64,000 bases of DNA from Serratia marcescens subsp. marcescens ATCC 13880 (lineage in GTDB: Bacteria; Pseudomonadota; Gammaproteobacteria; Enterobacterales; Enterobacteriaceae): the NCBI RefSeq assembly GCF_017299535.1, contig NZ_CP071238.1, positions 3,472,001 to 3,536,000 on the forward strand, read 5' to 3'. The translations under genes and the position numbers were made by a program. Below the pieces are notes generated by a model. The model was given only the letters and a program-made list of their open reading frames with translations. It was not told the DNA's origin and ran no database searches. Below, one piece after another: positions 47,669 to 59,227 of this stretch. Within the stretch, counting starts at the first letter, position 1, and each line of letters opens with the position of its first letter.

Positions 47669-50403
47669 CGTGCCGCCTCCCGCAGATTGTCTACCTTAGC
47701 ACCCACCAAGATCGGCGGGATCCCTGGCAAGCCGAGCGGCAAACCAACCTGGCCCTGGGTCAGGGTTTCACTCAGACGCACCGGCAGACGCAGGGTCTGG
47801 CCCGCGCAGTTGAACTCCACCAGGCTGCCCGCGTTGACGCCAAGCGTCGCCGCATCGGCCGGGTTGACCATCACGTAGGCCTCCGGCATGCGCTGCTGGA
47901 TCACGTGAGAGCGCTGCGACATTTCATCGCTGCCGAACAGGTGGTAGTAAGGCGCGACACGCCAGCCGTCGTTCGGATTGAAGGCGGCAGGCACGCGATC
48001 GAAGTAACCGAGGCTGCCCTCCCCCGCTTCGATCAGGCGCACGCCCGGATCGCCGTGACGCAGTTTGCCGCCCACTTCGGCCTGGAACTTGTTCCATGCC
48101 TGCGGTGAGTTCCAGCCTGGCGCCCAGGCGAACGGGATCTGCTGACGATCGGCCAGCGGGCTGTTGTTCCCTTCCATCGAGAAGGCGAACATGGTGTCTT
48201 TATCCTGCGGCTGACGCGGCTCGTGCACGCTGATGTTGGCGCGCATGGCGGTACGGCCGCTGGAGCGGTGCGGCGAACGCGCCAGCTTCTGACCGCGAAT
48301 GCGGAACGTCGCGTCCGGCGCGGCGTCGACGATGCCCTGCAGCTGCGGCAACGCGGCGACGCAAGCGGCGATCACGTCATCGAGCTGGGTCCAGTCCACG
48401 TGGCGGCTGGTGTAGGTGGAGTGCAGCGAGTGCATCCAGCGCCAGCTTTCCAGCATCACGGTGAACTGATTCTTCTTGGCGTCGTCGTAGTAAGCCGGAT
48501 CGTACACCTGGAAGAAGCGCTGCGCGCGGCCTTCCTGGTTGATCAGCGTACCGTCGCTCTCGGCGAAGCTGGCCGAGGAGAGGATCAGGTTGGCTTTGTC
48601 CATGATCGCGGTGCGCTGGTGGTCGGCGACGATCAGGTTGTTGACCTTGGCCAACGCCGCGTCCACCTGCGCCGCCGGCGCATGACGATAGAGATCGTTT
48701 TCCATCACGATGGCGGTGTCGGCTGCGCCGCTCGCCAGCTGTTCCAGCGCCTGATCGAGCGAACCGCCGCCGATCATCGCCAGGCCCATGCTGTTGGCTG
48801 CGCCCGCCACGAAGGTGATGCCGACGTCGGCACCGCGGCCCTTCAACGCTTTGGCGATGTTGGCCGCCGCTTCGATGATGGCTTCGCTGCCGGCGTTGCT
48901 GCCGGTAATGATCAGCGGTTTGCGTGCGCCGGTCAGCGCCTGCACGATGATATCGACTTTCTTGTTCAGGCCGTCGGCCAGATCGTTCACCGCCGGCGCT
49001 GCGCTGTCCAGCGCGTGAGCGATGGCGAAGCCGAAGCGCGCCTGCTCGTCAACCGGCGCGCGGTAGTTCCAGGCGGCGATGTCGTCCAGGCGGGTGTTGT
49101 CGACGTTGGTGGTGAACAGCGGGTACTTGGCGTGCTGGCCGATGTTCTGCACCGCCGCGATCTGCCAGTCGGCAACGCGCTGCGCCGCCGCCATCGCGCG
49201 GGCTTTCCCCTTGACGGCCTGACGCACGGACAGCGCGATGCGCGCGCCGGTTTGCGTCAAGTCTTCGCCCAGCACCAGCACCGCGTCGTAATCCTCGATC
49301 TCGCGCAGCGCCGGCGTATGAACGCCGCCGTTTTTCAGCACGTTCAGCATCAGCGCCAAGCGTGATTGCTCAGCCTGAGCGATACCGGTGTAGTAGTTCT
49401 CGGCGCCGACCAGCTCGCGCAGTGCGAAGTTGCTTTCCAGGCTGGCGCGCGGGGAGCCGATGCCGATGGTTTTCTTCGCCTGACGCAGGATGTCCGCCGC
49501 GCCCTGCATCGCCTGCTCGGCGTTCAGGGTGATCCAGTCATCGCCGCGCAGCTGCTGCGGTTGACGCGGACGATCTTTCTGGTTGACGTAGCCGTAACCG
49601 AAACGGCCGCGGTCGCACAGGAAGTAGTGGTTCACGCTGCCGTTGTAACGGTTTTCGATACGGCGCAGCTCGCCATAGCGCTCGCCCGGGCTGGTATTAC
49701 AGCCGATGCTGCACTGCTGGCAAATGCTCGGCGCGAACTGCATGTCCCATTTACGGTTGTAGCGTTCGGAGTGCGTTTTGTCGGTGAAGACGCCGGTCGG
49801 GCACACTTCCACCAGGTTGCCGGAGAACTCGCTTTCCAGCGTGCCGCTTTCCGGGCGACCAAAGTAGACGTTGTCGTGCGCGCCGTACACGCCGAAGTCG
49901 GTGCCATCCGCATAGTCTTTGTAGTAACGCACGCAGCGATAGCAGGCGATGCAGCGGTTCATCTCGTGCGAGATAAACGGCCCCAGCTCCTGGTTGTTGT
50001 GGGTGCGCTTGGTGAAGCGGTAGCGACGGAAGCTGTGGCCGGTCATTACCGTCATATCCTGCAGGTGACAGTTACCGCCTTCCTCACAGACCGGGCAATC
50101 GTGCGGGTGGTTGGTCATCAACCACTCGACCACGCTTTCACGGAACTGCTTCGCTTCGCCGTCATCGATGGAGATGAAGGTGCCATCGGATGCCGGGGTC
50201 ATACAGGACATCACCAAACGGCCGCGCGTATCTTCCGCGTTTTGGTATTGCTTTACCGCACATTGGCGGCAAGCGCCGACGCTTCCCAGCGCCGGATGCC
50301 AGCAAAAGTAAGGAATATCAAGGCCGAGGGAGAGACAAGCCTGCAGCAGGTTGTCCGCCCCGTCTACCTCATACTCTTTGCCGTCTACATGAATCGTAGC
50401 CAT
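47665..50403 (-). CDS. nuoG: NADH:quinone oxidoreductase subunit G
   Basis: NuoG is the large iron-sulfur subunit of the peripheral arm. The 912-residue protein has an N-terminal [2Fe-2S] domain (CRQCAVKQY region, N1b), a second cluster with a His ligand ([19 protein letters not shown]) and [4Fe-4S] motifs in [15 protein letters not shown] and [18 protein letters not shown] molybdopterin-oxidoreductase-like domain without cofactor follows. The ATG at 50403 matches the E. coli start [13 protein letters not shown]; an upstream ATG three codons earlier is not used. The end overlaps nuoH by four bases. Confidence 0.98.
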   Translation of the reverse strand: MATIHVDGKEYEVDGADNLLQACLSLGLDIPYFCWHPALGSVGACRQCAVKQYQNAEDTRGRLVMSCMTPASDGTFISIDDGEAKQFRESVVEWLMTNHPHDCPVCEEGGNCHLQDMTVMTGHSFRRYRFTKRTHNNQELGPFISHEMNRCIACYRCVRYYKDYADGTDFGVYGAHDNVYFGRPESGTLESEFSGNLVEVCPTGVFTDKTHSERYNRKWDMQFAPSICQQCSIGCNTSPGERYGELRRIENRYNGSVNHYFLCDRGRFGYGYVNQKDRPRQPQQLRGDDWITLNAEQAMQGAADILRQAKKTIGIGSPRASLESNFALRELVGAENYYTGIAQAEQSRLALMLNVLKNGGVHTPALREIEDYDAVLVLGEDLTQTGARIALSVRQAVKGKARAMAAAQRVADWQIAAVQNIGQHAKYPLFTTNVDNTRLDDIAAWNYRAPVDEQARFGFAIAHALDSAAPAVNDLADGLNKKVDIIVQALTGARKPLIITGSNAGSEAIIEAAANIAKALKGRGADVGITFVAGAANSMGLAMIGGGSLDQALEQLASGAADTAIVMENDLYRHAPAAQVDAALAKVNNLIVADHQRTAIMDKANLILSSASFAESDGTLINQEGRAQRFFQVYDPAYYDDAKKNQFTVMLESWRWMHSLHSTYTSRHVDWTQLDDVIAACVAALPQLQGIVDAAPDATFRIRGQKLARSPHRSSGRTAMRANISVHEPRQPQDKDTMFAFSMEGNNSPLADRQQIPFAWAPGWNSPQAWNKFQAEVGGKLRHGDPGVRLIEAGEGSLGYFDRVPAAFNPNDGWRVAPYYHLFGSDEMSQRSHVIQQRMPEAYVMVNPADAATLGVNAGSLVEFNCAGQTLRLPVRLSETLTQGQVGLPLGLPGIPPILVGAKVDNLREAAR

Positions 50404-50479
50404 AGTCAGCATGCTTCCAAGTGGCCTGCCTTGCGGCAGGCGTTAATCAAAAATTCTGGCCGTGTTCGGGCGAGTCGGC

Positions 50480-51826
50480 TTACCAGCGTTGCTTCAGCAG
50501 ATTGTTCGGCTGAATGCCGCCAATCGCATGCGCGTTGCCGAAGTGCTGCACGGCGATACCCGCCTCGAACTCTTCACGGAAATATTTAATCGCGCTTTGC
50601 AGTGGCTCTACGGCACCTGGCGCGTGGGCGCAGAAGGTTTTGCCCGGGCCGAGGGAACGGCACAGCTGTTCGAGGGTTTCGATATCCCCCGGCTGCCCTT
50701 CGCCGTTTTCCAACGCGCGCAGGATCTTCACGCTCCACGGCAGGCCATCGCGGCAAGGCGTACACCAGCCGCAGGACTCGCGGGCGAAGAACTCTTCCAG
50801 GTTGCGCACCAGCGGCACCATGCCGATCTCGTGGTCAACCGCCATCGCCAACGCGGTGCCGAGACGGCTGCCGGCTTTGCCGATCGCGCCGTATTCCATC
50901 GGCAGATCGAGGTGATCGGCGGTCAGGAAGTCGGTGCCCGCGCCGCCCGGCTGCCAGGCTTTGAAACGCAGACCGTCGCGCATGCCGCCGGCGTAGTCTT
51001 CCAGGATCTCGCGCGCGGTGGTGCCGAACGGCAGTTCCCAGACGCCCGGATTTTTCACCCGGCCGGAGAAGCCCATCAGCTTGGTGCCTTTGTCTTCACT
51101 GCCGGAGATGCCGGTGTACCACTCCACGCCGTTCGCCAAAATGGCCGGCACGTTGCACAGCGTTTCGACGTTGTTGACGCAGGTCGGCTTGCCCCAGACG
51201 CCGGCGCTGGCCGGGAATGGCGGCTTGGAGCGCGGGTTGGCGCGGCGGCCTTCCAGCGAGTTGATCAGCGCGGTTTCTTCGCCGCAAATGTAACGGCCGG
51301 CGCCGGTGTGCACGATCAGCTCGAAATCAAATCCGGTGCCGAGAATGTTCTTGCCCAGATAGCCGGCTTCGGTGGCTTCCGCGATAGCGCGACGCAGGTG
51401 CGCCGCCGCTTCGATGTACTCGCCGCGCAGGAAGATGTACCCGCGGTAGGCTTTCAGCGCGAACGCGGAGATCAGCATGCCTTCCACCAGCAGATGCGGC
51501 AGCTGCTCCATCAGCAGGCGGTCTTTGTAAGTGCCCGGCTCCATCTCATCGGCGTTACACAGCAGGTAACGGATGTTCATGGATTCGTCCTTCGGCATCA
51601 GGCTCCACTTCAAACCGGTGGAGAAGCCCGCGCCGCCGCGGCCCTTCAGCCCGGAATCTTTCACCAGGCCGACGATTTCGTCCGGGGCCAGGCCTTTGAG
51701 GGCCTTCTCTGCGCCGGCATAGCCGTTTTTGCTGCGGTATTCGTCCAGCCACAGCGGCTGCTTGTCATCGCGCAGACGCCAGGTCAGCGGATGCGTTTCG
51801 GGAGTGCGTACAATGTGCTTGGTCAT
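50480..51826 (-). CDS. nuoF: NADH:quinone oxidoreductase subunit F
   Basis: NuoF binds FMN and NADH and starts electron transfer. The 448-residue protein has the glycine-rich NADH/FMN loop [19 protein letters not shown] and the FMN site [20 protein letters not shown]. The N3 cluster cysteines are in [15 protein letters not shown], with a fourth Cys in [11 protein letters not shown]. It is translationally coupled to nuoE by a four-base overlap and is followed after 76 bases by nuoG. Confidence 0.99.
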   Translation of the reverse strand: MTKHIVRTPETHPLTWRLRDDKQPLWLDEYRSKNGYAGAEKALKGLAPDEIVGLVKDSGLKGRGGAGFSTGLKWSLMPKDESMNIRYLLCNADEMEPGTYKDRLLMEQLPHLLVEGMLISAFALKAYRGYIFLRGEYIEAAAHLRRAIAEATEAGYLGKNILGTGFDFELIVHTGAGRYICGEETALINSLEGRRANPRSKPPFPASAGVWGKPTCVNNVETLCNVPAILANGVEWYTGISGSEDKGTKLMGFSGRVKNPGVWELPFGTTAREILEDYAGGMRDGLRFKAWQPGGAGTDFLTADHLDLPMEYGAIGKAGSRLGTALAMAVDHEIGMVPLVRNLEEFFARESCGWCTPCRDGLPWSVKILRALENGEGQPGDIETLEQLCRSLGPGKTFCAHAPGAVEPLQSAIKYFREEFEAGIAVQHFGNAHAIGGIQPNNLLKQRW

Positions 51827-52374
51827 TGATACTGCTCCAGTAGCGTCTCGATATCTTCAGGCTTCAGCTGACTGTGAGTGTCCTCGTCAATCATCATGGT
51901 CGGCCCTTTATCGCAGTTGCCCAGACAGCAGGTCGGCAACAGCGTGAAGCGGCCATCAAAGGTAGTTTGACCCGGCTTGATGTTCAGCTTCTTCTCGATA
52001 GCGGCCTGAATGCCCTGGTAACCGGTGATGTGACAAACAACGCTGTCACAATAACGGATCACGTGACGTCCTACTGGCTGACGGAAAATCTGGCTGTAGA
52101 ACGTGGCCACGCCTTCTACGTCGCTGGCGGGGATGCCCAGCACTTCCGCGATGGCGTAAATCGCACCGTCCGGAACCCAACCGCGCTGCTTCTGCACAAT
52201 TTTCAGTGCTTCGATGGACGCGGCGCGCGGATCCTCGTAATGGTGCTTTTCGTGCTCGATCGCATCACGTTCTTCCGCGCTCAGTACAAATGCATCAACG
52301 CCGCTCTGAGGAGCGGCTGCGTTGATGGGCTCGAGCGCATCGTTGACTGCGTGATTGTCTTTTTGATCATGCAT
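51823..52374 (-). CDS. nuoE: NADH:quinone oxidoreductase subunit E
   Basis: NuoE is a thioredoxin-like protein with the [2Fe-2S] cluster N1a. The 183-residue product has the cluster cysteines in [15 protein letters not shown] and in [13 protein letters not shown]. The N-terminal segment before about residue 30 is variable and slightly longer than in E. coli, so the exact start (ATG at 52374) is less certain than the rest. It lies two bases after nuoCD and overlaps nuoF by four bases. Confidence 0.96.
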   Translation of the reverse strand: MHDQKDNHAVNDALEPINAAAPQSGVDAFVLSAEERDAIEHEKHHYEDPRAASIEALKIVQKQRGWVPDGAIYAIAEVLGIPASDVEGVATFYSQIFRQPVGRHVIRYCDSVVCHITGYQGIQAAIEKKLNIKPGQTTFDGRFTLLPTCCLGNCDKGPTMMIDEDTHSQLKPEDIETLLEQYQ

Positions 52375-52376
52375 AG

Positions 52377-54173
52377 TTAGCGGTCCACATCTGACATTAC
52401 AAAATCGATACTACCCAGATAGACGATCAGGTCGGAAACCAGGCTGCCTCGGATGACCGATGGGATCTGCTGCAGGTGCGCAAAGCTCGGCGTACGTACC
52501 CGGGTGCGATAGCTCATGGTGCTGCCGTCGCTGGTCAGGTAGTAGCTGTTGATCCCTTTGGTGGCTTCAATCATCTGGAATGATTCGTTGGCTGGCATCA
52601 CCGGGCCCCAGGAAACCTGCAGGAAGTGGGTGATCAGCGTTTCAATGTGCTGCAGCGTGCGCTCTTTCGGCGGCGGCGTAGTCAGCGGGTGATCGGCCTT
52701 GAACGGGCCTTCCGGCATGTTGTTCAGGCACTGTTCGAGGATGCGCAGGCTCTGGCGCAGCTCTTCCACCTTCAGCATCACGCGGGTGTAGCAGTCGCTG
52801 GTGCCGTCGCCGACCGGCACTTCGAAGTCGAAGTTCTCGTAGCCGGAGTACGGACGCCATTTACGCACGTCGAACTCCACGCCGGTCGCGCGCAGGCCGG
52901 CGCCGGTCACGCCCCACTCCAGCGCTTCTTTGGCGTTGTAAGACGCGACGCCGATGGAGCGGCCTTTCAGGATGCTGTTCTTCAGCGCCGCTTTCACGTA
53001 GGAGTCCAGACGCTTCGGCATCCAGTCGAGGAATTCACGCAGCAGGCGATCCCAGCCGCGCGGCAGATCGTGCGCGACGCCGCCGATGCGGAACCAGGCC
53101 GGGTGCATACGGAAACCGGTGATCGCTTCCACCAGATCGTAGATTTTCTGACGATCGGTAAAGGCGAAGAACACCGGGGTCATCGCGCCGACGTCCTGAA
53201 TGAAGGTGGAGATGTACAGCAGGTGGCTGTTGATGCGGAACAGCTCGGACAGCATCACGCGGATGGTGTCGACGCGCTCGGGCACCTTGATGCCGGCCAG
53301 CTTCTCGACCGCCAACACATAAGGCATTTCGTTCACGCAGCCGCCGAGGTACTCGATGCGGTCGGTGTACGGGATGTAGCTGTGCCAGGATTGACGCTCG
53401 CCCATCTTCTCGGCGCCGCGGTGGTGATAGCCGATATCCGGCACGCAGTCGACGATCTCTTCGCCGTCCAGCTGCAGAATGATGCGGAACGCACCGTGCG
53501 CGGACGGGTGGTTCGGGCCGAGGTTGAGGAACATGAAGTCTTCGTTCTCGGTGCCGCGCTTCATGCCCCAGTCTTCCGGCTTGAAGGTCAGCGCTTCCAT
53601 TTCCAGATCTTCTTTCTGCTTGGTCAGCACGAAAGGATCGAATTCAGTGGCGCGCGCCGGGTAGTCCTTGCGCAGCGGGTGCCCTTCCCAGGTCTGCGGC
53701 ATCATGATGCGCGACAGGTGCGGATGGCCGTCGAAGGTGATGCCGAACATTTCCCAGGTTTCGCGCTCGTACCAGTTGGCGTTCGGGAACACCTTGGTCG
53801 CCGTCGGCACGTGCAGGTCTTTTTCAGACAGCGCCACCTTCAGCATGATGTCGCGGTTGCGCTCGATGGAGATCAGATGGTAGAAAACGGAGAAATCCGC
53901 AGCGGGCAGGCCGTCGCGGTGGGTGCGAAGGCGTTCATCCACGCCATGCAGATCGAACAGCATGACATACGGCTTCGGCTGTTTTCTCAGGAACGTCATT
54001 ACTTCCAGTAACTGGTCAGGTTTAACCCATACCACGGGCATGCCGGTACGAGTGGCCTGAACAGTAAAGGCTTCCGGCCCAAAACGGTTGCGCAGTTCGC
54101 CGATCACCGGGTCGTCAAGGTGATCTCGGGTCTGCCAGGCAGGCAAGGCGTCGTGCGTCGTCAAATCTGTCAT
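52377..54173 (-). CDS. nuoC: NADH:quinone oxidoreductase subunit CD (fused)
   Basis: This 598-residue protein joins the NuoC (30 kDa-type) and NuoD (49 kDa-type) subunits in one chain, as in all Enterobacteria. The C part covers about residues 1-190 and contains [20 protein letters not shown]. The D part begins after [16 protein letters not shown] and shapes the quinone cavity, with [17 protein letters not shown] and the N2-facing region [20 protein letters not shown]. It sits 96 bases after nuoB and two bases before nuoE. The fusion is known as nuoCD. Confidence 0.98.
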   Translation of the reverse strand: MTDLTTHDALPAWQTRDHLDDPVIGELRNRFGPEAFTVQATRTGMPVVWVKPDQLLEVMTFLRKQPKPYVMLFDLHGVDERLRTHRDGLPAADFSVFYHLISIERNRDIMLKVALSEKDLHVPTATKVFPNANWYERETWEMFGITFDGHPHLSRIMMPQTWEGHPLRKDYPARATEFDPFVLTKQKEDLEMEALTFKPEDWGMKRGTENEDFMFLNLGPNHPSAHGAFRIILQLDGEEIVDCVPDIGYHHRGAEKMGERQSWHSYIPYTDRIEYLGGCVNEMPYVLAVEKLAGIKVPERVDTIRVMLSELFRINSHLLYISTFIQDVGAMTPVFFAFTDRQKIYDLVEAITGFRMHPAWFRIGGVAHDLPRGWDRLLREFLDWMPKRLDSYVKAALKNSILKGRSIGVASYNAKEALEWGVTGAGLRATGVEFDVRKWRPYSGYENFDFEVPVGDGTSDCYTRVMLKVEELRQSLRILEQCLNNMPEGPFKADHPLTTPPPKERTLQHIETLITHFLQVSWGPVMPANESFQMIEATKGINSYYLTSDGSTMSYRTRVRTPSFAHLQQIPSVIRGSLVSDLIVYLGSIDFVMSDVDR

Positions 54174-54269
54174 AATTTTTTTTCACCACACTAAAGGGTT
54201 ATTCGCCGCAAGTTTCACTTTTCGCTGTGTTAACCAATAGCGCACTAAGATGGACGTTAAATGAACGTC

Positions 54270-54944
54270 TTAAATCTCGTCAGGCGTCCGGAGGTTGGTC
54301 ACCGCGATGCGCTCGCCGTGTTTACGCTCTCTTTCAGACTGCATATTGGCGCGGTAAACGCCCTGATCGCCGACAACCCACGACAGCGGGCGACGTTCTT
54401 TGCCGATGGATTCCTGCAGCAGCATCAGCGCTTGCATGTAGGCTTCCGGACGCGGTGGGCAGCCGGGAATGTACACGTCGACCGGCAGGAACTTGTCCAC
54501 GCCCTGCACCACGGAATAGATGTCGTACATGCCGCCGGAGTTGGCGCAGGCGCCCATCGAGATCACCCACTTAGGCTCCAGCATCTGCTCGTACAGGCGC
54601 TGGATGACCGGGGCCATTTTGGTGAAGCAGGTCCCGGCTACCACCATCAGGTCAGCCTGACGCGGGGAGGCGCGCAACACTTCCGCACCGAAACGCGCCA
54701 CGTCGTGAACGGCGGTAAACGACGTCACCATCTCCACGTAACAGCACGAAAGGCCGAAGTTATACGGCCAAATAGAGTTTTTACGCCCCCAGTTCACCAT
54801 GTCATGCAGCGCATGTTCGAGTTTACCCATGTAAACCGTGCGGTGAACCTGTTGTTCCAGGGGATCGGCGACGATCTCCTGTTTTTGCAGGGGATAACGG
54901 TCGTTCTCACCGTTCGGGTCTATGCGGGTGAGCGTATAGTCCAT
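54270..54944 (-). CDS. nuoB: NADH:quinone oxidoreductase subunit B
   Basis: NuoB holds the terminal [4Fe-4S] cluster N2 that reduces quinone. The 224-residue protein has the tandem cysteines in [12 protein letters not shown], a third Cys in [12 protein letters not shown] and the fourth in [14 protein letters not shown]. The start ATG at 54944 lies 15 bases after nuoA, and nuoCD follows. No signal peptide is present; it sits in the peripheral arm at the membrane interface. Confidence 0.99.
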   Translation of the reverse strand: MDYTLTRIDPNGENDRYPLQKQEIVADPLEQQVHRTVYMGKLEHALHDMVNWGRKNSIWPYNFGLSCCYVEMVTSFTAVHDVARFGAEVLRASPRQADLMVVAGTCFTKMAPVIQRLYEQMLEPKWVISMGACANSGGMYDIYSVVQGVDKFLPVDVYIPGCPPRPEAYMQALMLLQESIGKERRPLSWVVGDQGVYRANMQSERERKHGERIAVTNLRTPDEI

Positions 54945-54959
54945 CTTAATGCCTCGCTG

Positions 54960-55397
54960 TTACTGCGGATGACTGTTGGTGTTAGTGATCGTGCTCGGTT
55001 TGCTGCGGCGTTGGGAACGCGCCGGAGTCCAATCCAACGCGCCGATGCGCACCAGATAAACCAGACCGGCCAATAGCACCAAAATGAAAATGGCGGCTTC
55101 GATAAAGCCCACCCAGCCGCTCTCGCGAATCGAGACCGACCAGGCATACAGGTATAAGGCTTCAACGTCGAAAATAACGAAGAACATGGCCACCAGGTAG
55201 AACTTGGCGGACAAGCGCATGCGCGCCGTGCCGACCGAGTCGATGCCTGATTCAAACGGGGTGTGTTTGGCGCGCGCCCGGGCTCTCCCGCCCAAGAAGA
55301 ACGCACCCAGCAGCATTAAGCCGCAAAGCCCGATAGCCACGACGAGAAATACGGCGAGCGCCCAGTGATGAGCGATAACTTCAGTGGTTGTTGACAT
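54960..55397 (-). CDS. nuoA: NADH:quinone oxidoreductase subunit A
   Basis: NuoA is the first gene of the complex I operon and encodes a three-helix membrane subunit near the quinone site. The 145-residue protein has the conserved [20 protein letters not shown] and the membrane segment [19 protein letters not shown], with the Glu used in coupling. The C-terminal tail is variable. The long 55398-56052 region upstream must hold the operon promoters. Confidence 0.98.
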   Translation of the reverse strand: MSTTTEVIAHHWALAVFLVVAIGLCGLMLLGAFFLGGRARARAKHTPFESGIDSVGTARMRLSAKFYLVAMFFVIFDVEALYLYAWSVSIRESGWVGFIEAAIFILVLLAGLVYLVRIGALDWTPARSQRRSKPSTITNTNSHPQ

Positions 55398-56052
55398 ACT
55401 CTATGCTTACTCATCAAAAGTGGCGTCGATCGCACTGCTCTTGTCACCGGCAGTTAGTGCGCCACATCGATTTAAGGGAAGGATAAATAACCACACAAAC
55501 AAACTGCTTTTACAGCGAGTTAGGCAGCGTTTTTCTGTGGGCTTTTTACTCCTTTCTATAACCTTTTGTCAACTTTGACAAAAGTATCTACACACTAGTT
55601 TACATACGTATCATTTGATTAACATTTGATGCGCCAGGGACAGGCTAAATCGTGTCAGTTAATTTTTGTGTAGAAACAGATAGATATAAACCAACATGCA
55701 CATTTCAGTTTTACTATACCATTGTCTCAGGAATTCCCTGTTCTTCCACTCACTACCTAGGGGTATTTTTTTGATCCAGGACACGTTTTCAGCATAAATC
55801 CTCAAAAAAAGTGTGGCCCTTTAACAATTTTCCTCAAATTAAGCCGCAAAAACGACCGCCATAAGCTAACAAAATAACCCTGCTATTACCATGCCTTTAA
55901 CTCATTCAATCTTATTGTGCAAAAAACAAACCCAGCATCTTAAATCCGGTCAAACTCTCTTTTCAGCAACGCTTAAAAGTTAATAAAACAGACAACTCAT
56001 AACAAAATCACACTTAAACCTCTATAACAGTAGAAATCATCAAAAAACGGCC
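55398..56052 (-). promoter_or_regulatory. nuo operon control region with ArcA-like sites
   Basis: This 655-base AT-rich stretch has no gene. E. coli also has a long nuo control region with ArcA, NarL, Fis and IHF sites. Two ArcA-type 10-mers are seen, each 9 of 10 to WGTTAATTAW: TGTTAATCAA on the minus strand (55624-55615) and AGTTAATTTT on the plus strand (55657-55666). Precise promoters cannot be assigned by eye. Confidence 0.5.
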
Positions 56053-56083
56053 AAAAAAAACCTCCGCCGAAGCAGAGGTTTTT
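56053..56083 (-). terminator. Terminator after lrhA
   Basis: On the minus strand the stem CCTCTGC / GCGGAGG with a stable TTCG tetraloop is followed by eight T. It ends lrhA transcription 22 bases after its stop. Confidence 0.9.
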
Positions 56084-56105
56084 CATCAGATATCACGCCG
56101 CGGCG

Positions 56106-57050
56106 TTATTCTTCTTCGTCCACCAGGCTGGCATCATCCTGATCGCCCTGGAGACCGGCTTCCGCGCCGTTGAAGCCATAGCCGTCATCGCCGCCCTGCA
56201 TCGCGCTGAAGATGGCCATGGCCAGTTCGTTGCTGCACTGCGCGTTTTTGCACAGCGCATACTGGGTATCCGGCAGCGGCGGCAAACCTTCCACCGCGCC
56301 CAGCACCCGCAGATCGGGGCTCATCATCTCGATCGGCCGCGCGGTCACGCCCAGGCCGGCCTTACAGGCCGCCCGCACCGCGGACAGCGTGGAGGCGACG
56401 TAGGCGATACGCCACGGGATACCGGCTTCGTCCAACTGTTTGATCGCCAGCGCGCGGAACGGGCTTGGTTCATCCATCACCACCAGCGGGATAGGTTCGC
56501 CGGCCTGATAGTGATAATCGGCAGCGCAGTACCACAGCGTCGGCGACGTACGCAGCACGATGTGCGGGTGCCCGGCCGGATCGGCCGTGGTCACCGCCAG
56601 ATCGATCTCCCCCTCTTCCAGCAGATCGACCATCGTCGTGCTGCGCTTTACGCGCACGTCAATGGCCAGCTTCGGATAGATGGCGGTCACGCGGTTCAAC
56701 AGGAAAGGCAGAATGGTATCGGCGGTGTCGTCGGAAGCGCCGATGGTCAGAACACCTTTAATATTGTTGTACATCAGCGAAGTACAGGCTTCGTCGTTAA
56801 AGCGCAGGATCTTCCTGGCATAACCGAGAAGCTGAATACCATGCTCAGTCAGGAGTTTGTTGCGCCCATGGCGGGCAAACAGTTCTTTGCCGACCAGTTG
56901 CTCTAATCGCTGCATTTGTTGGCTGACGGCTGATTGCGTACGGCAAACGGCAACAGCCGCCGCCGCGAAGGTATTCAAATCAGCAACCGCAACAAAGGTT
57001 CTTAGCAGATCGAGGTCGAGATTAAGTATCGGACGATTTGCAGTTGTCAT
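56106..57050 (-). CDS. lrhA: LysR-type regulator LrhA/HexS
   Basis: LrhA, called HexS in Serratia and HexA/PecT in soft-rot bacteria, is a global LysR regulator. In E. coli it represses flhDC and motility, and in S. marcescens HexS represses prodigiosin and surfactant production. The 314-residue protein has the almost invariant helix-turn-helix [20 protein letters not shown] and [20 protein letters not shown]. The effector-domain motifs [16 protein letters not shown] and [13 protein letters not shown] are also present. The C-terminal 25 residues are lineage-specific and very acidic ([10 protein letters not shown]). It lies between nuo and alaA as in E. coli, with long non-coding flanks on both sides. 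Confidence 0.96.
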   Translation of the reverse strand: MTTANRPILNLDLDLLRTFVAVADLNTFAAAAVAVCRTQSAVSQQMQRLEQLVGKELFARHGRNKLLTEHGIQLLGYARKILRFNDEACTSLMYNNIKGVLTIGASDDTADTILPFLLNRVTAIYPKLAIDVRVKRSTTMVDLLEEGEIDLAVTTADPAGHPHIVLRTSPTLWYCAADYHYQAGEPIPLVVMDEPSPFRALAIKQLDEAGIPWRIAYVASTLSAVRAACKAGLGVTARPIEMMSPDLRVLGAVEGLPPLPDTQYALCKNAQCSNELAMAIFSAMQGGDDGYGFNGAEAGLQGDQDDASLVDEEE

Positions 57051-57714
57051 AGTGTATTCTTCACTTTTTTAAATTCTAATTTACGAACTACTACCCTGGT
57101 GTGTTTCTCAGACGCCGTTGAAAAGGACGGAGCCTGTTATGACAGTACCCCACTCATAAGTGGAGGGCAAAAAAATTACTTATGATTCGTTACCTCTATC
57201 GCTTTTTAAAATGCGATCTATCGATGGTGCTTATAGAACGCGGGAGACTGAATACCGGTGGAAAGGGAAAACCTCCACCGAACCTGAGATTTTACTCATT
57301 GATACTGCCTAATTTCCACTCCATTCGTGCTACTGAGAATCCTTATCAACCGGCGTTCAGGCTGCATTACAGAGTAAGAAAAATAAATAATTAACGGCAC
57401 CAACGTCGTGTTATCACTCAATGAATTTAATAAATTCAATCAGTAAGATTTTTACTTTAAATAATAATCCTATAACCACATAAACAATGCTTAAGCTGAA
57501 ATATAAAGTAAAGCTAATGTAAATATGCCATTTTTTTAGTGTGGTGCGCTAACCGGCAACCCGCTATCAGACAACTCCGGTATTATCGTTCCTTTACAGT
57601 TTATTGAAGCCTATTCTCACTTTCGGCTTATCAGTTCACTGCTGCCGGCCGCGATCGCCGACACGTCTCGTTTATCGATACGTAATTTTACAGAACAAAA
57701 CCCTAGTAAAATTA
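57051..57714. other. Long non-coding region between lrhA and alaA
   Basis: About 660 bases with no convincing gene. It must hold the lrhA promoter and leader, long in E. coli, and the alaA promoter. A short plus-strand frame (57182-57394) has no ribosome-binding site or similarity that I recognise. AT-rich runs lie at 57380-57560. No small RNA could be recognised. Confidence 0.5.
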
Positions 57715-57736
57715 TAGTTCATGAAATTATGAACTA
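57715..57736. promoter_or_regulatory. Perfect 22-base inverted repeat upstream of alaA
   Basis: TAGTTCAT-GAAATT-ATGAACTA is a perfect 8-base inverted repeat with a 6-base centre, about 170 bases before alaA. It is the size and symmetry of a dimeric repressor site. Its TAG..CTA ends recall Lrp half-sites, but the spacing does not fit the Lrp consensus. The bound protein is unknown. Confidence 0.5.
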
Positions 57737-57905
57737 CAAAATAACTTTACCTTTGCTTATCATAACTAAAATCCCCCGTTACGACATGCATTTGCACCAA
57801 AGGCGTGCAAAACCCTTCAAAAGCAACTACGCCAGGAGTACATTGGGCGGGTTGCGGCGTCCCACGGTAGGAGCGCCCCTATCCCAGCAAAAGGCTCAAC
57901 TTTTT

Positions 57906-59120
57906 ATGTCCCCCATTGAGAAATCCAGCAAACTGGACAACGTCTGCTATGACATTCGCGGCCCGGTGCTTAAAGAAGCTAAACGTCTTGAAGAAGAAGG
58001 CAACAAAGTCCTGAAACTGAACATCGGCAACCCTGCCCCGTTCGGTTTCGACGCCCCGGACGAAATCCTGGTCGACGTGATCCGCAATCTGCCCACGGCG
58101 CAAGGCTACTCCGACTCCAAGGGCCTCTTCTCGGCGCGTAAAGCGATCATGCAGCACTATCAGGCGCGCAACATGCGTGACGTGACCGTTGAGGATATCT
58201 ACATTGGCAACGGCGTCTCGGAGCTGATCGTTCAATCCATGCAGGCGCTGCTCAACAGCGGCGACGAAATGCTGGTGCCGGCGCCGGACTACCCGTTGTG
58301 GACCGCCGCGGTCTCGCTGTCCGGCGGCAAAGCCGTGCACTACCTGTGCGATGAGCAGGCCGGCTGGTTCCCGGATCTGGACGACATCATCAGCAAGATC
58401 ACCCCGCGCACCCGCGGCATCGTGATCATCAACCCGAACAACCCAACCGGCGCGGTGTACAGCAAAGCGCTGCTGGAACAGATCGTCGAGATCGCCCGCC
58501 AACACAACCTGATCATCTTCGCCGACGAGATCTACGACAAGATCCTGTATGACGAAGCGGAGCATCATTCGATCGCTGCGCTGGCGCCGGATCTGCTGAC
58601 CGTGACCTTCAACGGCCTGTCGAAAACCTACCGCGTGGCGGGCTTCCGCCAGGGCTGGATGGTGCTCAACGGGCCGAAGAAGCACGCCAAAGGCTATATC
58701 GAAGGGCTGGAGATGCTGGCTTCGATGCGCCTGTGCGCCAACGTGCCGATGCAGCACGCCATTCAGACCGCGCTGGGCGGTTATCAAAGCATCAGCGAAT
58801 TCATTCAGCCCGGCGGCCGTCTGTACGAACAGCGCAACCGCACCTGGGAACTGCTCAATGACATTCCGGGCGTCTCATGCGTGAAGCCGCAGGGCGCGCT
58901 GTACATGTTCCCGCGCATCGATGCCAAACGCTTCAATATCCATGACGACCAGAAACTGGTGCTGGATCTGCTGCTGCAGGAAAAAGTGCTGCTGGTGCAG
59001 GGGACCGCATTCAACTGGCCCTACCCGGATCATGTGCGCATCGTCACCCTGCCGCGCGTAGACGAGCTGGAAATGGCGGTCGGCAAGCTGGGCCGCTTCC
59101 TAGAAGGCTACCATCAGTAA
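57906..59120 (+). CDS. alaA: Glutamate-pyruvate aminotransferase AlaA
   Basis: AlaA is the main alanine-synthesising aminotransferase, a PLP enzyme of fold type I. The 404-residue protein has the PLP lysine Lys240 in [18 protein letters not shown]. Other motifs are [11 protein letters not shown], the PLP-ring contacts in [11 protein letters not shown] and [16 protein letters not shown]. The ATG at 57906 matches the E. coli start [10 protein letters not shown]. The frame stays open for 59 codons upstream to an ATG at 57729, but that part has no family match and no good Shine-Dalgarno, so it is not included. An upstream inverted repeat may regulate it. Confidence 0.96.
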   Translation: MSPIEKSSKLDNVCYDIRGPVLKEAKRLEEEGNKVLKLNIGNPAPFGFDAPDEILVDVIRNLPTAQGYSDSKGLFSARKAIMQHYQARNMRDVTVEDIYIGNGVSELIVQSMQALLNSGDEMLVPAPDYPLWTAAVSLSGGKAVHYLCDEQAGWFPDLDDIISKITPRTRGIVIINPNNPTGAVYSKALLEQIVEIARQHNLIIFADEIYDKILYDEAEHHSIAALAPDLLTVTFNGLSKTYRVAGFRQGWMVLNGPKKHAKGYIEGLEMLASMRLCANVPMQHAIQTALGGYQSISEFIQPGGRLYEQRNRTWELLNDIPGVSCVKPQGALYMFPRIDAKRFNIHDDQKLVLDLLLQEKVLLVQGTAFNWPYPDHVRIVTLPRVDELEMAVGKLGRFLEGYHQ

Positions 59121-59227
59121 TCGCCTGGGGCGCAGCGCCTTGCTGCGCCCTTCTCTCATTGCCCGGTTGCAAAATTCGCCGTCACTGCTTCACAATGGGG
59201 GCCTCACTTGCCGTTAAAGAGAGCACC

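Noticed and set aside
57182..57394. A 70-codon frame on the plus strand between lrhA and alaA
   Set aside because: No Shine-Dalgarno, no similarity recognised and AT-rich composition typical of non-coding sequence.
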